A DNA stretch of 64,000 bases from CAIMUS01 sp963708455 (GCA_963708455.1 CAVPSQ010000010.1:1240001-1304000); one strand, 5' to 3'. Positions 16,481-25,961 are shown, numbered from the stretch's first letter. Notes: generated from the letters alone by a model not told the origin. A program made the numbers and translations.

Positions 16481-18136
16481 TTATCCCTGCCAAGCGGTGG
16501 ACGACCGGGGTTGCCAAGGCAGGGACACGGTAAACCGGCTGCCCTCCCCCGGCGTGCTGTCCACCGCCACGCTGCCGCCATGCATCTCGGTCAGCCGCCG
16601 CACCAACGCCAGCCCCAGTCCGGTGCCGGAATAGACTCTTTGCAAGCGGCCATCCAGTTGCACGAAGGGCTCGAACAACTGGCTCAGATTGTCCGACGCG
16701 ATCCCTATCCCCTTATCCCAGACGCTGAACTGCGCCTGCTGTTGGGTTGCTTCAACCCACGCCTCCAGACCGAGTTGGCCGCCCGCCGGGGTGAACTTGA
16801 CGGCGTTGCTCAGCAGGTTCACCAGGATCTGCACCAGCCGGCGCGGATCGGCCCGCAGCAGGAATCCCTGCGCCGGCTCCAGGCGACAGAGCACTTCCTG
16901 CTGCTTGCCTTGCGCCTGTTCCTTGATCGATTCCAGACTGGCCTGACAGACATCCATTGCCGACACCGGACCGACCTGCAATTCCAGCTTGCCGGCTTCG
17001 ATCTTGGACAGATCAAGCAAATCGTCGATCAGACCGAGCAGTTGCTGCCCGCTGGTCTCGATGGCGCGAACAGCACGCAACTGCTTCTCCGTCAACGGAC
17101 CGTAAATGCCTTTCTGCAAAATGTCGGAAAAACCCAGGATGCCGGTCAGCGGGGTGCGCAATTCGTGGCTCATGCTGGCGAGAAATTCGTCCTTCAGGCG
17201 CGCCGCCCTGGCCAGTTCGGCGTTGGCGCTGCTCAATTCCTCGCTGTGCTCGCGCAAGGCTGCCTCGCCCCGCTTGCGCTCGGTGATGTCGTACATCGTG
17301 GCGCGGCTGGTCAGGAAATTGCCCCCGGCGTCCCGGTCCGAGGTAGCGTTCACCAGCACTTGCAAGACTGTGCCGTCCTTGCGGACCAGCTCGAATTCCT
17401 GACCTTCCACCCAGCCGCGCTCCTTGAACAGGGGGAAGCGCTGCTCGAACACCGCTCGGCTTGCCGCAGTCAGCAGCGTGGCGAAGCACCTGCGGCCGAT
17501 CAGTTCCTCGCGGGCATAGCCTAACCAGCGCAATTCGGTCTCGTTGATGCGCACGTAGACCCCGTCGGCATCGAGGGAGTGATAGCCGCAAGGAGCGGTG
17601 TTATAGAGATACGCCAGTTCAGCGGTGCGTTGTTGCACCCGCTGCTCCAGTTCTTCGTTCAGACGGTGCAGCTCTTCCTGCGCCTGGCGCCGGATGGTGA
17701 TGTCGCGGCTGTTGGCGACGATGGCGCGCACCGCCGGATCACCCAGGCGGTTGACGGCGATGCTTTCCATCCACAGCCAATGTCCGTCCTTATGCCGGGT
17801 CCGTAACTCGCACCGTTTAGGGACATCGGGTTCGCGCAGCAATTCGGTCAGCAGTTGCTGCGCTTTAATCAAATCGGCGGGATGCACCCGCTCCAGGATG
17901 TTGTGCTCCAGGTAATCAGCAACGCTATAGCCCTGGATATGGACGACCGATTCGCTGACGTATTTCACCCGTCCCTGAGCATCCGTCAGGGTCATGATGT
18001 CCCAACTGTGCTCCACCAGATAGCGGTATTTCTCCTCGCTCTGAGGTCGGGATTCAGCCAGTGGCGTTGCAAGCTCGGCAAGACGCCGGCGCAAAGTGGC
18101 GTTTTCGGTGCGTAATGCGTGGATTTCGTCGCTCAT
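16481..18136 (-). CDS. PAS-domain sensor histidine kinase
   Basis: A 551-residue kinase without membrane segments. After a short coiled coil it has two PAS domains (about residues 30-150, HSWDIMTLTDAQGRVKYVSE; and 175-295, LYNTAPCGYHSLDADGVYV), each followed by a PAC segment (DITIRRQAQEEL, DITERKRGEAAL). The HisKA phospho-acceptor is in FLASMSHELRTPLTG, and the ATPase domain has N-box NLLSNAVKF, G1 DKGIGIA and G2 GTGLGLAL. No response regulator gene is adjacent, so it is an orphan cytosolic kinase; the signal is unknown. Confidence 0.95.
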   Translation of the reverse strand: MSDEIHALRTENATLRRRLAELATPLAESRPQSEEKYRYLVEHSWDIMTLTDAQGRVKYVSESVVHIQGYSVADYLEHNILERVHPADLIKAQQLLTELLREPDVPKRCELRTRHKDGHWLWMESIAVNRLGDPAVRAIVANSRDITIRRQAQEELHRLNEELEQRVQQRTAELAYLYNTAPCGYHSLDADGVYVRINETELRWLGYAREELIGRRCFATLLTAASRAVFEQRFPLFKERGWVEGQEFELVRKDGTVLQVLVNATSDRDAGGNFLTSRATMYDITERKRGEAALREHSEELSSANAELARAARLKDEFLASMSHELRTPLTGILGFSDILQKGIYGPLTEKQLRAVRAIETSGQQLLGLIDDLLDLSKIEAGKLELQVGPVSAMDVCQASLESIKEQAQGKQQEVLCRLEPAQGFLLRADPRRLVQILVNLLSNAVKFTPAGGQLGLEAWVEATQQQAQFSVWDKGIGIASDNLSQLFEPFVQLDGRLQRVYSGTGLGLALVRRLTEMHGGSVAVDSTPGEGSRFTVSLPWQPRSSTAWQG

Positions 18137-18402
18137 GATGTTGTTGATATTTTTTTAACCCCCCACCGCAACCCTCGCCCACCAGGGGAGAGGGAGTTTT
18201 TGTACAGGCTTTCAGTTTACTCCCCATGCCGCATCCGGCGTAGTAGCTGGGGTTGTAAAAAAACGCTATTTCATGCTTTTTTAGCGGTTCAGTATACTGT
18301 TCCTATGAACATCCCCGAGGCCTCCTGTTGTTCCAAGAAAAGCACCCTCCGGGATACAACTCGGCCCCTACGGGATTGTCACGATAACCTTGGGTAACGG
18401 CC
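18137..18402. other. Intergenic region with a palindromic repeat
   Basis: Divergent space between the kinase and the first Uma2 gene. AACCCCCCACC...CACCAGGGGAGAGGGAG at 18158-18198 is a GC-rich repeat of the same kind that hosts the IS481 element near 20670. GTTTTTGTACAGGCTTTCAG follows, a string echoed at 16455 and 22145. No gene is visible. Confidence 0.6.
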
Positions 18403-19137
18403 ATGAGCGTGAATCAACTGGAAGCCCCCGTCAAACCCATCATCTACCCCGACAGCGACGGCAAGCCGATGGCGGATAACACCCAACAATTTCGCTGGAT
18501 CGCCACTCTGGTCGGCGGTCTTGAAACTCTGTTCGCCGACGATCCCGATGTGTTCGTCGCCGGGGATTTACTTTGGTATCCGGTGGAAGGCGATAACAAG
18601 ACCCGCATCGCGCCGGATGCGCTGGTGACGTTCGGACGTCCCAAGGGCGACCGCGGCTCCTACAAGCAATGGGAAGAAGCCGGCCTTGCGCCGCAGGTCG
18701 TGTTCGAGGTGTTGTCACCCGGCAATACCAGCAAAGAGATGGCCGACAAGCTGGCCTTCTATGACCGCTTTGGGGTTGAAGAGTATTACGTGTACGACCC
18801 CGACCACGGCCGTCTGCAAGGCTGGCGGCGGCAAGGCGGACGGCTGGTACCGATCGCCCGGATGCAGGGCTGGATCAGTCCCCGCTTAGGAGTGCGGTTC
18901 GAGCTGGAAGGAATAGACCTGGGCCTGACCGGGCCGGATGGGCGGCGTTTTGTCAGCTACGTAGCGGTAGCGCAACAGGCCGAGCAGGAGAGACAGCGAG
19001 CCGAGCAGGAGAAACAGCGGGCCGAGCAGGAGAAACACCGGGCCGAAACCGCCGAGCAGCGGGCCGCAACCGCCGAATCCGAACTGGCGCGGCTGCGGGC
19101 CTTGCTGCAACAGCAAGGGATCGACTTTGCCGGATAA
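18403..19137 (+). CDS. Uma2-family (DUF820) putative endonuclease, first copy
   Basis: A 244-residue protein. The PD-(D/E)XK-like core is seen as DLLWYPVEGD, IAPDALVTFG (Asp), QVVFEVLSPGN (Glu-Val) and KLAFYDRFGVEEYYVYDP. A C-terminal coiled coil of QERQRAEQEKQRAEQEK repeats ends RLRALLQQQG. The family is abundant in cyanobacteria and some gammaproteobacteria; its role is not settled. It is about 75 percent alike to the copy at 22847. Confidence 0.88.
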   Translation: MSVNQLEAPVKPIIYPDSDGKPMADNTQQFRWIATLVGGLETLFADDPDVFVAGDLLWYPVEGDNKTRIAPDALVTFGRPKGDRGSYKQWEEAGLAPQVVFEVLSPGNTSKEMADKLAFYDRFGVEEYYVYDPDHGRLQGWRRQGGRLVPIARMQGWISPRLGVRFELEGIDLGLTGPDGRRFVSYVAVAQQAEQERQRAEQEKQRAEQEKHRAETAEQRAATAESELARLRALLQQQGIDFAG

Positions 19138-19155
19138 GGGCATTTGGCGTTGGTC

Positions 19156-20321
19156 TCAGGAGCCGCTTGCCGGAGTCGTTATAAGCAATCCCGCTGCCCG
19201 TAGACGGTCAAGCAGGCGTGGCTTGTTGGCGTGCTGCTGGCGAAGCTGTGCGAGGCGGGCTTCAGCCACCTGTTGCCGTCCGGCCCGTTGGGCGACTTCG
19301 TACAGATCCTTGAGTAACTGCACGGCGGCGTCGTACTTGGCCGCCTGCTTGGCGGCAATGAGCGTATCGACCTCACGCCACGCTTCTGGTTCGCGCAGGG
19401 CGAGCGTGGCGAGAAGCTGCTCGCGCGCTGCTTGCGCCTCACGCTCCCGCCGGGCCTGCTCGCGCGCCGCTCGCTCGGCCTCGCGCCGACGCCGCTCGTC
19501 GGCATGCTGCTCAGCCGCCTGGAGCAGCTCACCCACAGTGCGGGACTTGACCGCTGCGGTGGGCGAGACGGCGGTTGCTTCACGAAACCGGCGGATAATA
19601 GCCGCGCGCAGATGCGGTTCATTCCCCTCAATGAAGCGCGTCAGCAGGGCAGTCTTCTCGGCGTCCGGCCAGCTCGAGACCCAGCGCGCCACCTCCTGGA
19701 TAGGAACATCTCCCCCAGTCTGCGGGCTGCCCGCCGCAGCCGCCTCGAGCAAATCCGGATCGAGGCGCAGGAACTCGAACCAAGGCCTCCAGCGGCGCGG
19801 TGAGCTGGTCAAGGCCGGGCGGACAGGCCGGTTCCAGGTCGGCCTCATCCAACTCGTCGGTCTGCGCGCTGGCAAGCCAGGCCAGATAGAGCGCCCGGTG
19901 ATCGCCGCTGGCGATGTCCGCCCGCAAGGGAATCAGCGACGCCAGGCTATACGAATCCTCTTCGACCCACTCGCCTTCCTCATCGTCCGAGCGGAACTCG
20001 AGGATAACGTAATCGCCCCGCGCGTGCGCCGAGGCTGACTCGCTGACGCAGTACAACTGCGCCGTCGCCACGTCCAGCACGGTCTGGGGAAGGCGGAGCA
20101 TCAGACTCATGCGCGCCCCAGTTCGCCACATAAATAAAGGCGTCGAAGTATTTTTCCATCCAGGCTAGCGAATTCCCTTTGAAGCTTCCCCATTGGTAGT
20201 GGTTTACGAACCGGGTGGGCGTGATGACGGCGCGCGAAGAGTAGGACCGAAGTTCGCTCATCTCCTGTTCGGTCAGCGGTCGGTCAATGGCCTGGAATTC
20301 GTAGTATTGATACTCGCTCAT
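19156..20321 (-). pseudogene. Conserved hypothetical protein gene broken into three frames
   Basis: Starts MSEYQYYEFQAIDRPLTEQE at 20321 and should give one protein of about 385 residues. Frame one ends at FIYVANWGAHE; dropping a T near 20104 continues LMLRLPQTVLDVATAQLYC in frame two. A second shift near 19790 continues FEFLRLDPDLLEAAAAGSP in frame three, which runs to 19156 through a long Arg/Glu/Ala coiled coil (ERAAREQARREREAQAAREQ). The N-terminal sequence is a known conserved hypothetical of bacteria that often neighbours DUF2283 genes. Function unknown. Confidence 0.75.
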
Positions 20322-20515
20322 GTGATTACTTGCTCATACGAGAAATTAGGAATATCGGCGCGTTCTCGCGCATGTTCAATGGTAATACCGCAAATATGGC
20401 CATTGCTGTCGAGGTCAAGGAGCGTATTCTCATCCAGGTCCTTAGTCTCGGCCACCGCAGTGGTTTTAAACTCAATATAGAGTGTGTCTGTGTCTTGAAA
20501 GTATTTAATCTTCAT
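20318..20515 (-). CDS. DUF2283 domain protein
   Basis: A 65-residue protein starting MKIKYFQDTDTLYIEFK, with ETKDLDENTLLDLDSNGHIC and GITIEHA, the complete DUF2283 pattern. Its stop overlaps the start of the next gene (ATGA at 20318-20321) and its start overlaps the stop of the DUF4258 remnant, so the three formed a tightly coupled operon. Confidence 0.9.
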   Translation of the reverse strand: MKIKYFQDTDTLYIEFKTTAVAETKDLDENTLLDLDSNGHICGITIEHARERADIPNFSYEQVIT

Positions 20516-20655
20516 GGCCTAAACGAGCGATCAAAGAAAGCATTATGCACGGTCTCGCCATCGGGAAGCAGGATAACGCGCAGGTATCTACCCTCCATTT
20601 CCTGAATGAGCGCCCAACGACGGCTACGGCCATCCTGTTGGATAACTTGCTTCAC
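20512..20655 (-). pseudogene. DUF4258 protein, C-terminal remnant
   Basis: One minus-strand frame reads VKQVIQQDGRSRRWALIQEM then GRYLRVILLPDGETVHNAFF to DRSFRP and a stop that overlaps the DUF2283 start. 'YLRVVLLEDGETVHNAFFDR' is the usual end of DUF4258 proteins. The N-terminal half is missing; a CCCCCCACCCCAACC repeat carrying the IS481 element replaces it. Confidence 0.65.
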
Positions 20656-20683
20656 TGTAACCGTTCAGACCCCCCACCCCAAC

Positions 20684-22084
20684 CCTCCTGTATGGACCGG
20701 AGAGATAGGTAACAGGTGTTCGGAGACATAGGTAACACCTGTTCGGAGAGATGGGTAACACTGTTCGGAGACATCGGTAACACCTGTTCGGAGACATCGG
20801 TAACATTCTTTTAAGCTGACCAGCATTTTCCTAGAGGAGAATGTTGATGTCGCAACAGAGAGTGTCGCTGGCAGTACGGCAAGAGTTTGTCCTGTTGGCC
20901 AACCAAGCGCAGATCGAGATGAGAACCTTGTGCCACCGGTATGGCATCAGTACCAAGACCGGTTATCAATGGCTGAAGCGGTTTCGTGCCGGGGGTCTGG
21001 AAGCGTTGGTCGAGCGTGACCACCGGCCATACCGGTCGCCGCGTCAAACGGTGGCGGCGCTCGAGCAGATGATCGTAGCGGTGCGGGATGCCCATCCCGC
21101 CTGGGGTGGGCGCAAACTCCGCGCCTACCTGCAGGCCCAGGGGCAGACGGCCTTGCCCAGTGCGAGCACCATGACGGCTATTTTGCGGCGCCATCAGCGG
21201 TTGAGTGCAGCAGACGGGCGTAAGCATCAGCCGTGGCATCGCTTTGAACAGGTAGCCCCCAATCGCTTGTGGCAGATGGACTTCAAAGGCCACTTTGCCA
21301 TTGCCCAAGGCCGCTGCCATCCCTTGACGGTGTTGGATGACCATTCCCGCTTCGCGGTCTGCCTGCAGGCGTGTGGGGACGAACAGGGCGCCACGGTGCA
21401 AGCGGCCCTGACCGCGACCTTTCGGCGCTATGGCTTGCGGAACGGATGCTCATGGATAATGGCCCACCCTGGGGGGGCGAGGGCCAGCAAACCCTGTCGG
21501 CCCTGGTCCTGTGGCTGATCCGCTTGGGGGTTCGCATCAGTCATAGTCATCCCTATCATCCGCAGACCCAGGGAAAGGATGAGCGGTTTCATCGTACCCT
21601 CAAGGCAGAGGTGTTGCGTGACCAGTACTTTGCGTCGTTGTCGGTGTGTCAAGGGGCCTTTGATCGGTGGCGGGAGGTGTACAACCGGGAGCGCCCCCAT
21701 CAGGCTCTGGACATGGCTGTCCCGATCAGCCGCTATCAACCCAGTCCCTGTTCCTTTCCTGAAACCCTGCCGCCAATTGAGTACGGTCCGGATGATCGGG
21801 TCCGCAGGGTGCAAAACAAAGGGGTGGTGCACTTCCAAGGGCGGTTGTTTACCGTCAGTAGCGCCTTGCAAGGTTACCCGGTGGCATTGCGGCCCGTTAA
21901 CACCGAGGGCCAGTTTGATATCTACTTCTGTCACCATAAGGTCACTCGGATTGATCTTAGGACACCGGCATGAAGTCAATACACATCATCTCATGATAGT
22001 TTTTCAGTGTTACCTATGTCTCCGAACAGGTGTTACCGATGTCTCCGAACACCTGTTACCTATCTCTCCGGTCCATACACCTCC
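20684..22084 (+). mobile_element. IS481-family insertion sequence with 5-bp target duplication
   Basis: Element proper 20689-22079 (1391 bp). The ends read TGTATGGACCGGAGAGATAG then GTAACAGGTGTTCGGAGACA on both strands; about 70 terminal bases match with few differences. CCTCC lies on both sides (20684-20688, 22080-22084). Units of GTTCGGAGACATNGGTAACA are iterated, five at the left end and three at the right, and are probably transposase-binding sites. It sits inside a CCCCCCACCCCAACCCTCC/GGGGGGAGGGG palindromic repeat. Confidence 0.88.
20847..21973 (+). pseudogene. IS481-family transposase, one frameshift
   Basis: Starts MSQQRVSLAVRQEFVLLANQ behind AGGAGA. A helix-turn-helix domain (LCHRYGISTKTGYQWLKRF) is followed by the integrase core: WQMDFKGHF (first Asp), VLDDHSRFAVCL, and in the second frame LMDNGPPWGG (second Asp) and HPQTQGKDERFHRTLKAEVL (Glu). 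Near 21440 TTGCGG should read TTGCCGG to keep YGLPERMLMDNG in one frame, so one C is missing. Family members use a single frame, so the gene is probably inactive. Confidence 0.85.
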
Positions 22085-22085
22085 C

Positions 22086-22259
22086 CCACAAGGGGGGAGG
22101 GGACGTATTTTTTGAAAAATTTATTAATACCATCATAGCTTTAGTTTTTGTACAGCCTCTAAAATAAGAATTGCTTTTATTTTATCTTATTGATGTATTC
22201 TAAAATTCGGCATGGATTACTGATACACAACTTATCGATTCGACCAAGGAGAACGGTTT
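22086..22259. other. AT-rich intergenic stretch
   Basis: Right half of the palindromic repeat (AAGGGGGGAGGGG), then TTTTTGTACAGCCTCTAAAA, then AT-rich sequence ending in GGAGAAC before the next start. A promoter is likely here but I cannot place it with confidence. Confidence 0.4.
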
Positions 22260-22585
22260 GTGAACGCCATCACCATTATCCTACTGCTTTTCGCTCTGCC
22301 CTTGGCGGCAGCGGCGGACGAGTGTTTCTGTCTGGTGAACAAGGACGATCATTTACGCCATAGCTGTGAAATGCAGCAGCAGGGTATCCGGCAGGTGTTC
22401 ATTGTCTGGACGATCAGGGAAAGCCGTACACTTTCGCCAACCTGAACGGCTGGAACAAACTCCTCGACGGCCAGGGCCGCTGCAACCCTTGCAGGCAGTC
22501 AGGAAACCTCAGCAGAGGCGGCGATATTCGCGGCAAAGACAACCAACAACCCGTCAAAAACACCGCCGATGAGCGCGTCAAGTGA
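22260..22585 (+). pseudogene. Small secreted protein, frameshifted
   Basis: From GTG at 22260 (GGAGAAC upstream): signal peptide NAITIILLLFALPLAAAADE, then CFCLVNKDDHLRHSCEMQQQ. The first frame drifts into IVWTIRESRT; a one-base shift at about 22400 gives CLDDQGKPYTFANLNGWNKL then GRCNPCR and ends at 22585. Cysteine-rich periplasmic protein of unknown role. Confidence 0.6.
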
Positions 22586-22790
22586 TAAAGCGTCCGGTCC
22601 ATTGCTGTTCGATCTCGCTACGGTCACGGTGCTGATCACCGCCCTGGTGTACTTCACCGGCTGGACTTACGCCTACCATTACTTCGATCATTTCAAACTG
22701 GGACTGCTGACGCTGGAGATTCCCACCGAAGTATTTTCTGGTGTACGGCTTTTGGGTCTTTAAAAGATGGTAGTGGCTGATAGTGCCATA
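22569..22790 (+). pseudogene. Membrane protein fragment
   Basis: ATG at 22569 overlaps the previous gene. MSASSDKASGPLLFDLATVT precedes one hydrophobic helix (VLITALVYFTGWTYAY) and LLTLEIPTE. A frameshift near 22735 separates VFSGVRLLGL from YFLVYGFWVFKRW in the next frame, which soon meets a stop. Only the start of the gene remains before the second Uma2 gene. Confidence 0.55.
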
Positions 22791-22846
22791 CAGCCTCGGT
22801 AACCTGGTATATTCCAATGGTGCATTTTCAACCGGAGGCGACCACC

Positions 22847-23644
22847 ATGCACGCCAACGAACTCGAAGCCCCTGTACAAACCGTTATCTACCCCGACAGC
22901 GACGGCAAACCGATGGCCGATAACACCTTACAATTCCGCTGGATCGCGACGCTTGTCGGCAACCTGGAGACCCTGTATGCCGACAACCCCAATGTCTTCA
23001 TCGCCGGGGATCTGCTGTGGTATCCCGTCGAAGGCAACAACAAGATTCGCAGTGCGCCGGATGCGCTGTTGGCCTTCGGCCGACCCAAGGGCGATCGCGG
23101 TTCCTACAAGCAATGGGAAGAAGGCGACATCGCGCCGCAAGTGGTGTTCGAGGTGCTGTCGCCGGGCAATACCCGGCGGGAGATGGAGGAGAAGCTGGCG
23201 TTCTATGACCGCTATGGGGTGGAGGAATACTATCTTTATGACCCGGATCGTGGCCGGCTGCGGGGCTGGTGGCGACAGCAGAGCCAGTTGGTGGAAATCA
23301 CGCCGATGCGTGGCTGGATCAGTCCGCGTCTCGGCGTGCGATTCGACCTGGACGGACTGGATCTCTGCCTGACCGGACCGGATGGTGAACGCTTCGCTTC
23401 ATTTCTTGAGATTGCCCAGGAAGCCAGGGGAGCCAAGCAACGCGCCGTCGCCGAGTTTATGGCGCGCCAAGCGGCCGAACAGCGCGCCGAGGCCGAAGCC
23501 GCTGCCCGCCGGGAAGCGGAACAACGCGCCGCCGCTGCCGAAGCTGCCGCCCGCTGGGAAGCTGAACAACGCGCCGCCGCCGAAACGGAACTCGTCCGAT
23601 TGCGTGCCCTACTCGAAAGTCAGGCCGGCGGTCGTTCCATCTGA
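22847..23644 (+). CDS. Uma2-family (DUF820) putative endonuclease, second copy
   Basis: A 265-residue protein; the ATG at 22847 has GGAGG nine bases upstream and matches the start of the first copy. The core repeats the first copy's motifs (DLLWYPVEGN, SAPDALLAFG, QVVFEVLSPGN, KLAFYDRYGVEEYYLYDP). The C-terminal coiled coil is longer and Ala/Glu-rich (RREAEQRAAAAEAAAR). It probably arose by duplication of the 18403 gene or its ancestor. Confidence 0.88.
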   Translation: MHANELEAPVQTVIYPDSDGKPMADNTLQFRWIATLVGNLETLYADNPNVFIAGDLLWYPVEGNNKIRSAPDALLAFGRPKGDRGSYKQWEEGDIAPQVVFEVLSPGNTRREMEEKLAFYDRYGVEEYYLYDPDRGRLRGWWRQQSQLVEITPMRGWISPRLGVRFDLDGLDLCLTGPDGERFASFLEIAQEARGAKQRAVAEFMARQAAEQRAEAEAAARREAEQRAAAAEAAARWEAEQRAAAETELVRLRALLESQAGGRSI

Positions 23645-23672
23645 TACCGGCCTTATGAAAGGAGAACGAATA

Positions 23673-25083
23673 ATGAAACGCTACGGTTATTGGGTAATAG
23701 TGGGATTACTGTGCTTAAGTACTATGGCTTGTAATCAATATTCACAAATTGCCGCACAGAATCGCTTCGTTTTGCAAGCTTACAAGAAGGGTAATTATCA
23801 GCAGGGTCTGGAACTCGCTGAAAAAACCCTCCCTCTCGCCGAGCAGAAACTCGGCCCCGAGCACCCGGATACCCTGAGCAGTGTCAACAACCTCGCGGTG
23901 TTATATCAAGCCCAAGGGCGCTACGGGGAAGCAGAACCACTCTGTCAGCGGGCGCTGGCGGCCCTTGAGAAAGTGCTCGGCCCCGAACACCCGGCTACCC
24001 TGAGCAGTGTCAACAACCTCGCGTTTTTATATCAAGCCCAAGGGCGCTACGGGGACGCGGAACCGCTCTATCAGCGGGCGCTGGCGGCCAGTGAGAAAGT
24101 GCTCGGCCCCGAACACCCGGATACCCTGACCAGTGTCAACAACCTCGCGTTTTTATATCAAGCCCAAGGGCGCTACGGGGACGCGGAACCGCTCCATCAG
24201 CGGGCGCTGGCGGCCCGTGAGAAAGTGCTCGGTCCCGAGCACCCGGATACCCTGCAAAGTGTCAATAACCTCGCGACTTTATATCAAGCCCAAGGGCGCT
24301 ACGGGGACGCGGAACCGCTCTTGCAGCGGGCGCTGGCGGCCCGTGAGAAAGTGCTCGGTCCCGAACACCCGGATACCCTGCAAAGTGTCAATAACCTCGC
24401 GGCTTTATATCAAGCCCAAGGGCGCTACGGGGACGCGGAACCGCTCCATCAGCGGGCGCTGGCGGCCCGTGAGAAAGTGCTCGGTCCCGAGCACCCGGAT
24501 ACCCTGCAAAGTGTCAATAACCTCGCGGGTTTATATCAAGACCAAGGGCGCTACGGGGACGCGGAACCGCTCCATCAGCGGGCGCTGGCGGCCCGTGAGA
24601 AAGTGCTCGGTCCCGAACACCCGGCTACCCTGATCAGTGTCAACAACCTCGCGTTTTTATATCAAGCCCAAGGGCGCTACGGGGAAGCGGAACCGTTATT
24701 TCAACGGGCGCTGGCGGCTAGGGAGAAAGTGCTCGGCCCCGAGCACACGGCTACTCTGCGTAGTGTCGGCAACCTCGCGGCTTTATATAAAGCCCAAGGG
24801 CGCTACGGGGAAGCGGAACCGCTCTTGCAGCGGGCGCGGGCGCCTGGTGCGGGCATTTCACACCGCCGGCGCTCGCCATGCGCTGATGTCGCTCTGGCCA
24901 CTGGGCGATCGCTCGGCGCGCGAATTCATGGCCCGGTTCTATCGCACCTGGTTGAACGGCCCGAAACCCAAGGATCTGGCGGTGGCGTTACGCGACACAC
25001 AGCTTTCCTTCATCAAGGATGAAAACGAGTCACTCCGCAATCCCAACGTCTGGGCGCCGTTCGTGCTGGTGGAAGGACCGTAG
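23673..25083 (+). pseudogene. TPR lipoprotein joined out of frame to a CHAT-domain remnant
   Basis: From ATG 23673 (AGGAGAACGA upstream) a lipoprotein signal peptide ends in LSTMAC. Eight tandem 42-residue kinesin-light-chain-type TPR units follow (GPEHPDTLQSVNNLA...YGDAEPL.QRALAAREKVL). After 24835 this frame continues 60 unrelated residues to a stop at 25022. Another frame from there reads LVRAFHTAGARHALMSLWPL and NVWAPFVLVEGP, the end of a CHAT (caspase-like) domain, stopping at 25083. The catalytic His and Cys part is missing. A deletion, perhaps at the GCGGGCGC microhomology, fused the repeats to the CHAT tail. Confidence 0.8.
23852..24840 (+). repeat. Tandem 126-bp DNA repeats of the TPR gene, about eight copies
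   Basis: Near-identical units of 126 bases; copies 3 to 6 differ at only a few positions. Such identity favours recombination between units and changes in copy number. Confidence 0.9.
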
Positions 25084-25165
25084 CCCGGCTGGAGCGGAGC
25101 TGGCGGAGCGCAATCCGGGTTCCTCCCCCGAACCTCGGATTCCGGCCTTCGGCCTGCATCTGCTC
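25080..25165. repeat. GTAGCCCGG-type dispersed repeat
   Basis: GTAGCCCGGCTGGAGCGGAG at the CHAT remnant's stop codon, then CAATCCGGGTTCCTCCCCCG and GGATTCCGGCCTTCGGCC. Nearly the same as the copy at 38286. The closing arm is truncated. Confidence 0.8.
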
Positions 25166-25256
25166 TACCTCTACTCGCTGGCTTAGGGCATAAGGTGCGT
25201 ACCGTGCACCCTATGACCGCCTTGATAGACCAACTTCTCATGATCATGATTATTCC

Positions 25257-25526
25257 ATGATTACGACAGTCACCCAGAAAAATATGGTTACCATACCGGC
25301 TGAAATTGCCCGGAAACTCGGCATCAAACCAGGCTATAAGCTCGACTGGCAAGCGGTAGAGGGGAAGGACGAAATTGTGGTCAAGATCATTCCGGATCGC
25401 GGCGAACTGGCGCGCCGGTTGTGCGGCATGGGCGCCGATCTGGCGCCGGGGCGCGATATCATCGCCGAACTGGATGATGAGCGCGAACAGGAAGACCGCG
25501 AGCGGATGCAGGAACTGGGAGGATGA
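25257..25526 (+). CDS. vapB: VapB-type AbrB/MazE antitoxin
   Basis: An 89-residue swapped-hairpin DNA-binding protein: TVTQKNMVTIPAEIARKLGI followed by PGYKLDWQAVEGKDEIVVK, then an acidic C-terminal tail (AELDDEREQEDRERMQELG) that would block the toxin. The stop overlaps the toxin ATG. Autoregulates with its toxin in this family. Confidence 0.88.
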   Translation: MITTVTQKNMVTIPAEIARKLGIKPGYKLDWQAVEGKDEIVVKIIPDRGELARRLCGMGADLAPGRDIIAELDDEREQEDRERMQELGG

Positions 25527-25931
25527 CCTATCTCCTGGATACCTCGGCGCTGCTGGCGCTTTATCTGAAAGGAACCGGAAGCAGACCAGATGTTGGCGCT
25601 GTTCGATGATCCGCAGCGCGACATCCTGCTTTCTTCGCTATCGATAGCGGAATTCGGACGCAAGCTCCGCGACCTGGGCAGGGATCAGGAGGCCATCGGG
25701 CATACGCTCGATTTGTTTCTGCAGCTATTCACCCGCGTCGTTCCTGTGGACGCAGCGGTGGCAAGAACTTCGCTCCGGTTGACGGCAAGCGTCCCTCTCC
25801 GACTGCCGATGGTCGATTCGCTGATCGCCGCTTCGGCGCTGGCACATGGGGCCTGCCTGGTCCACAAAGACAAACACATGGCGGCTATCTCCCCGGAAAT
25901 ACTGCCTACGCTGAACCTTGCCCAGCCCTGA
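25523..25931 (+). pseudogene. vapC: VapC-type PIN ribonuclease, frameshifted
   Basis: Starts MTYLLDTSALLALYLK with the first PIN aspartate. An extra G in AAAGGAACC at about 25571 throws the frame off; removing it continues EPEADQMLALFDDPQRDILL, SIAEFGRKL (Glu), MVDSLIAASALAHGACLVHK (Asp) and KHMAAI to the stop at 25931. Without repair only about 20 residues of PIN domain are made, leaving the antitoxin unopposed. Confidence 0.85.
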
Positions 25932-25961
25932 GAGTTCGTGAATCTCATAGGTCAAGCCCGC

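Noticed and set aside
23852..24840. CRISPR array
   Set aside because: The 126-base repeats have no spacers and code for TPR units in frame.
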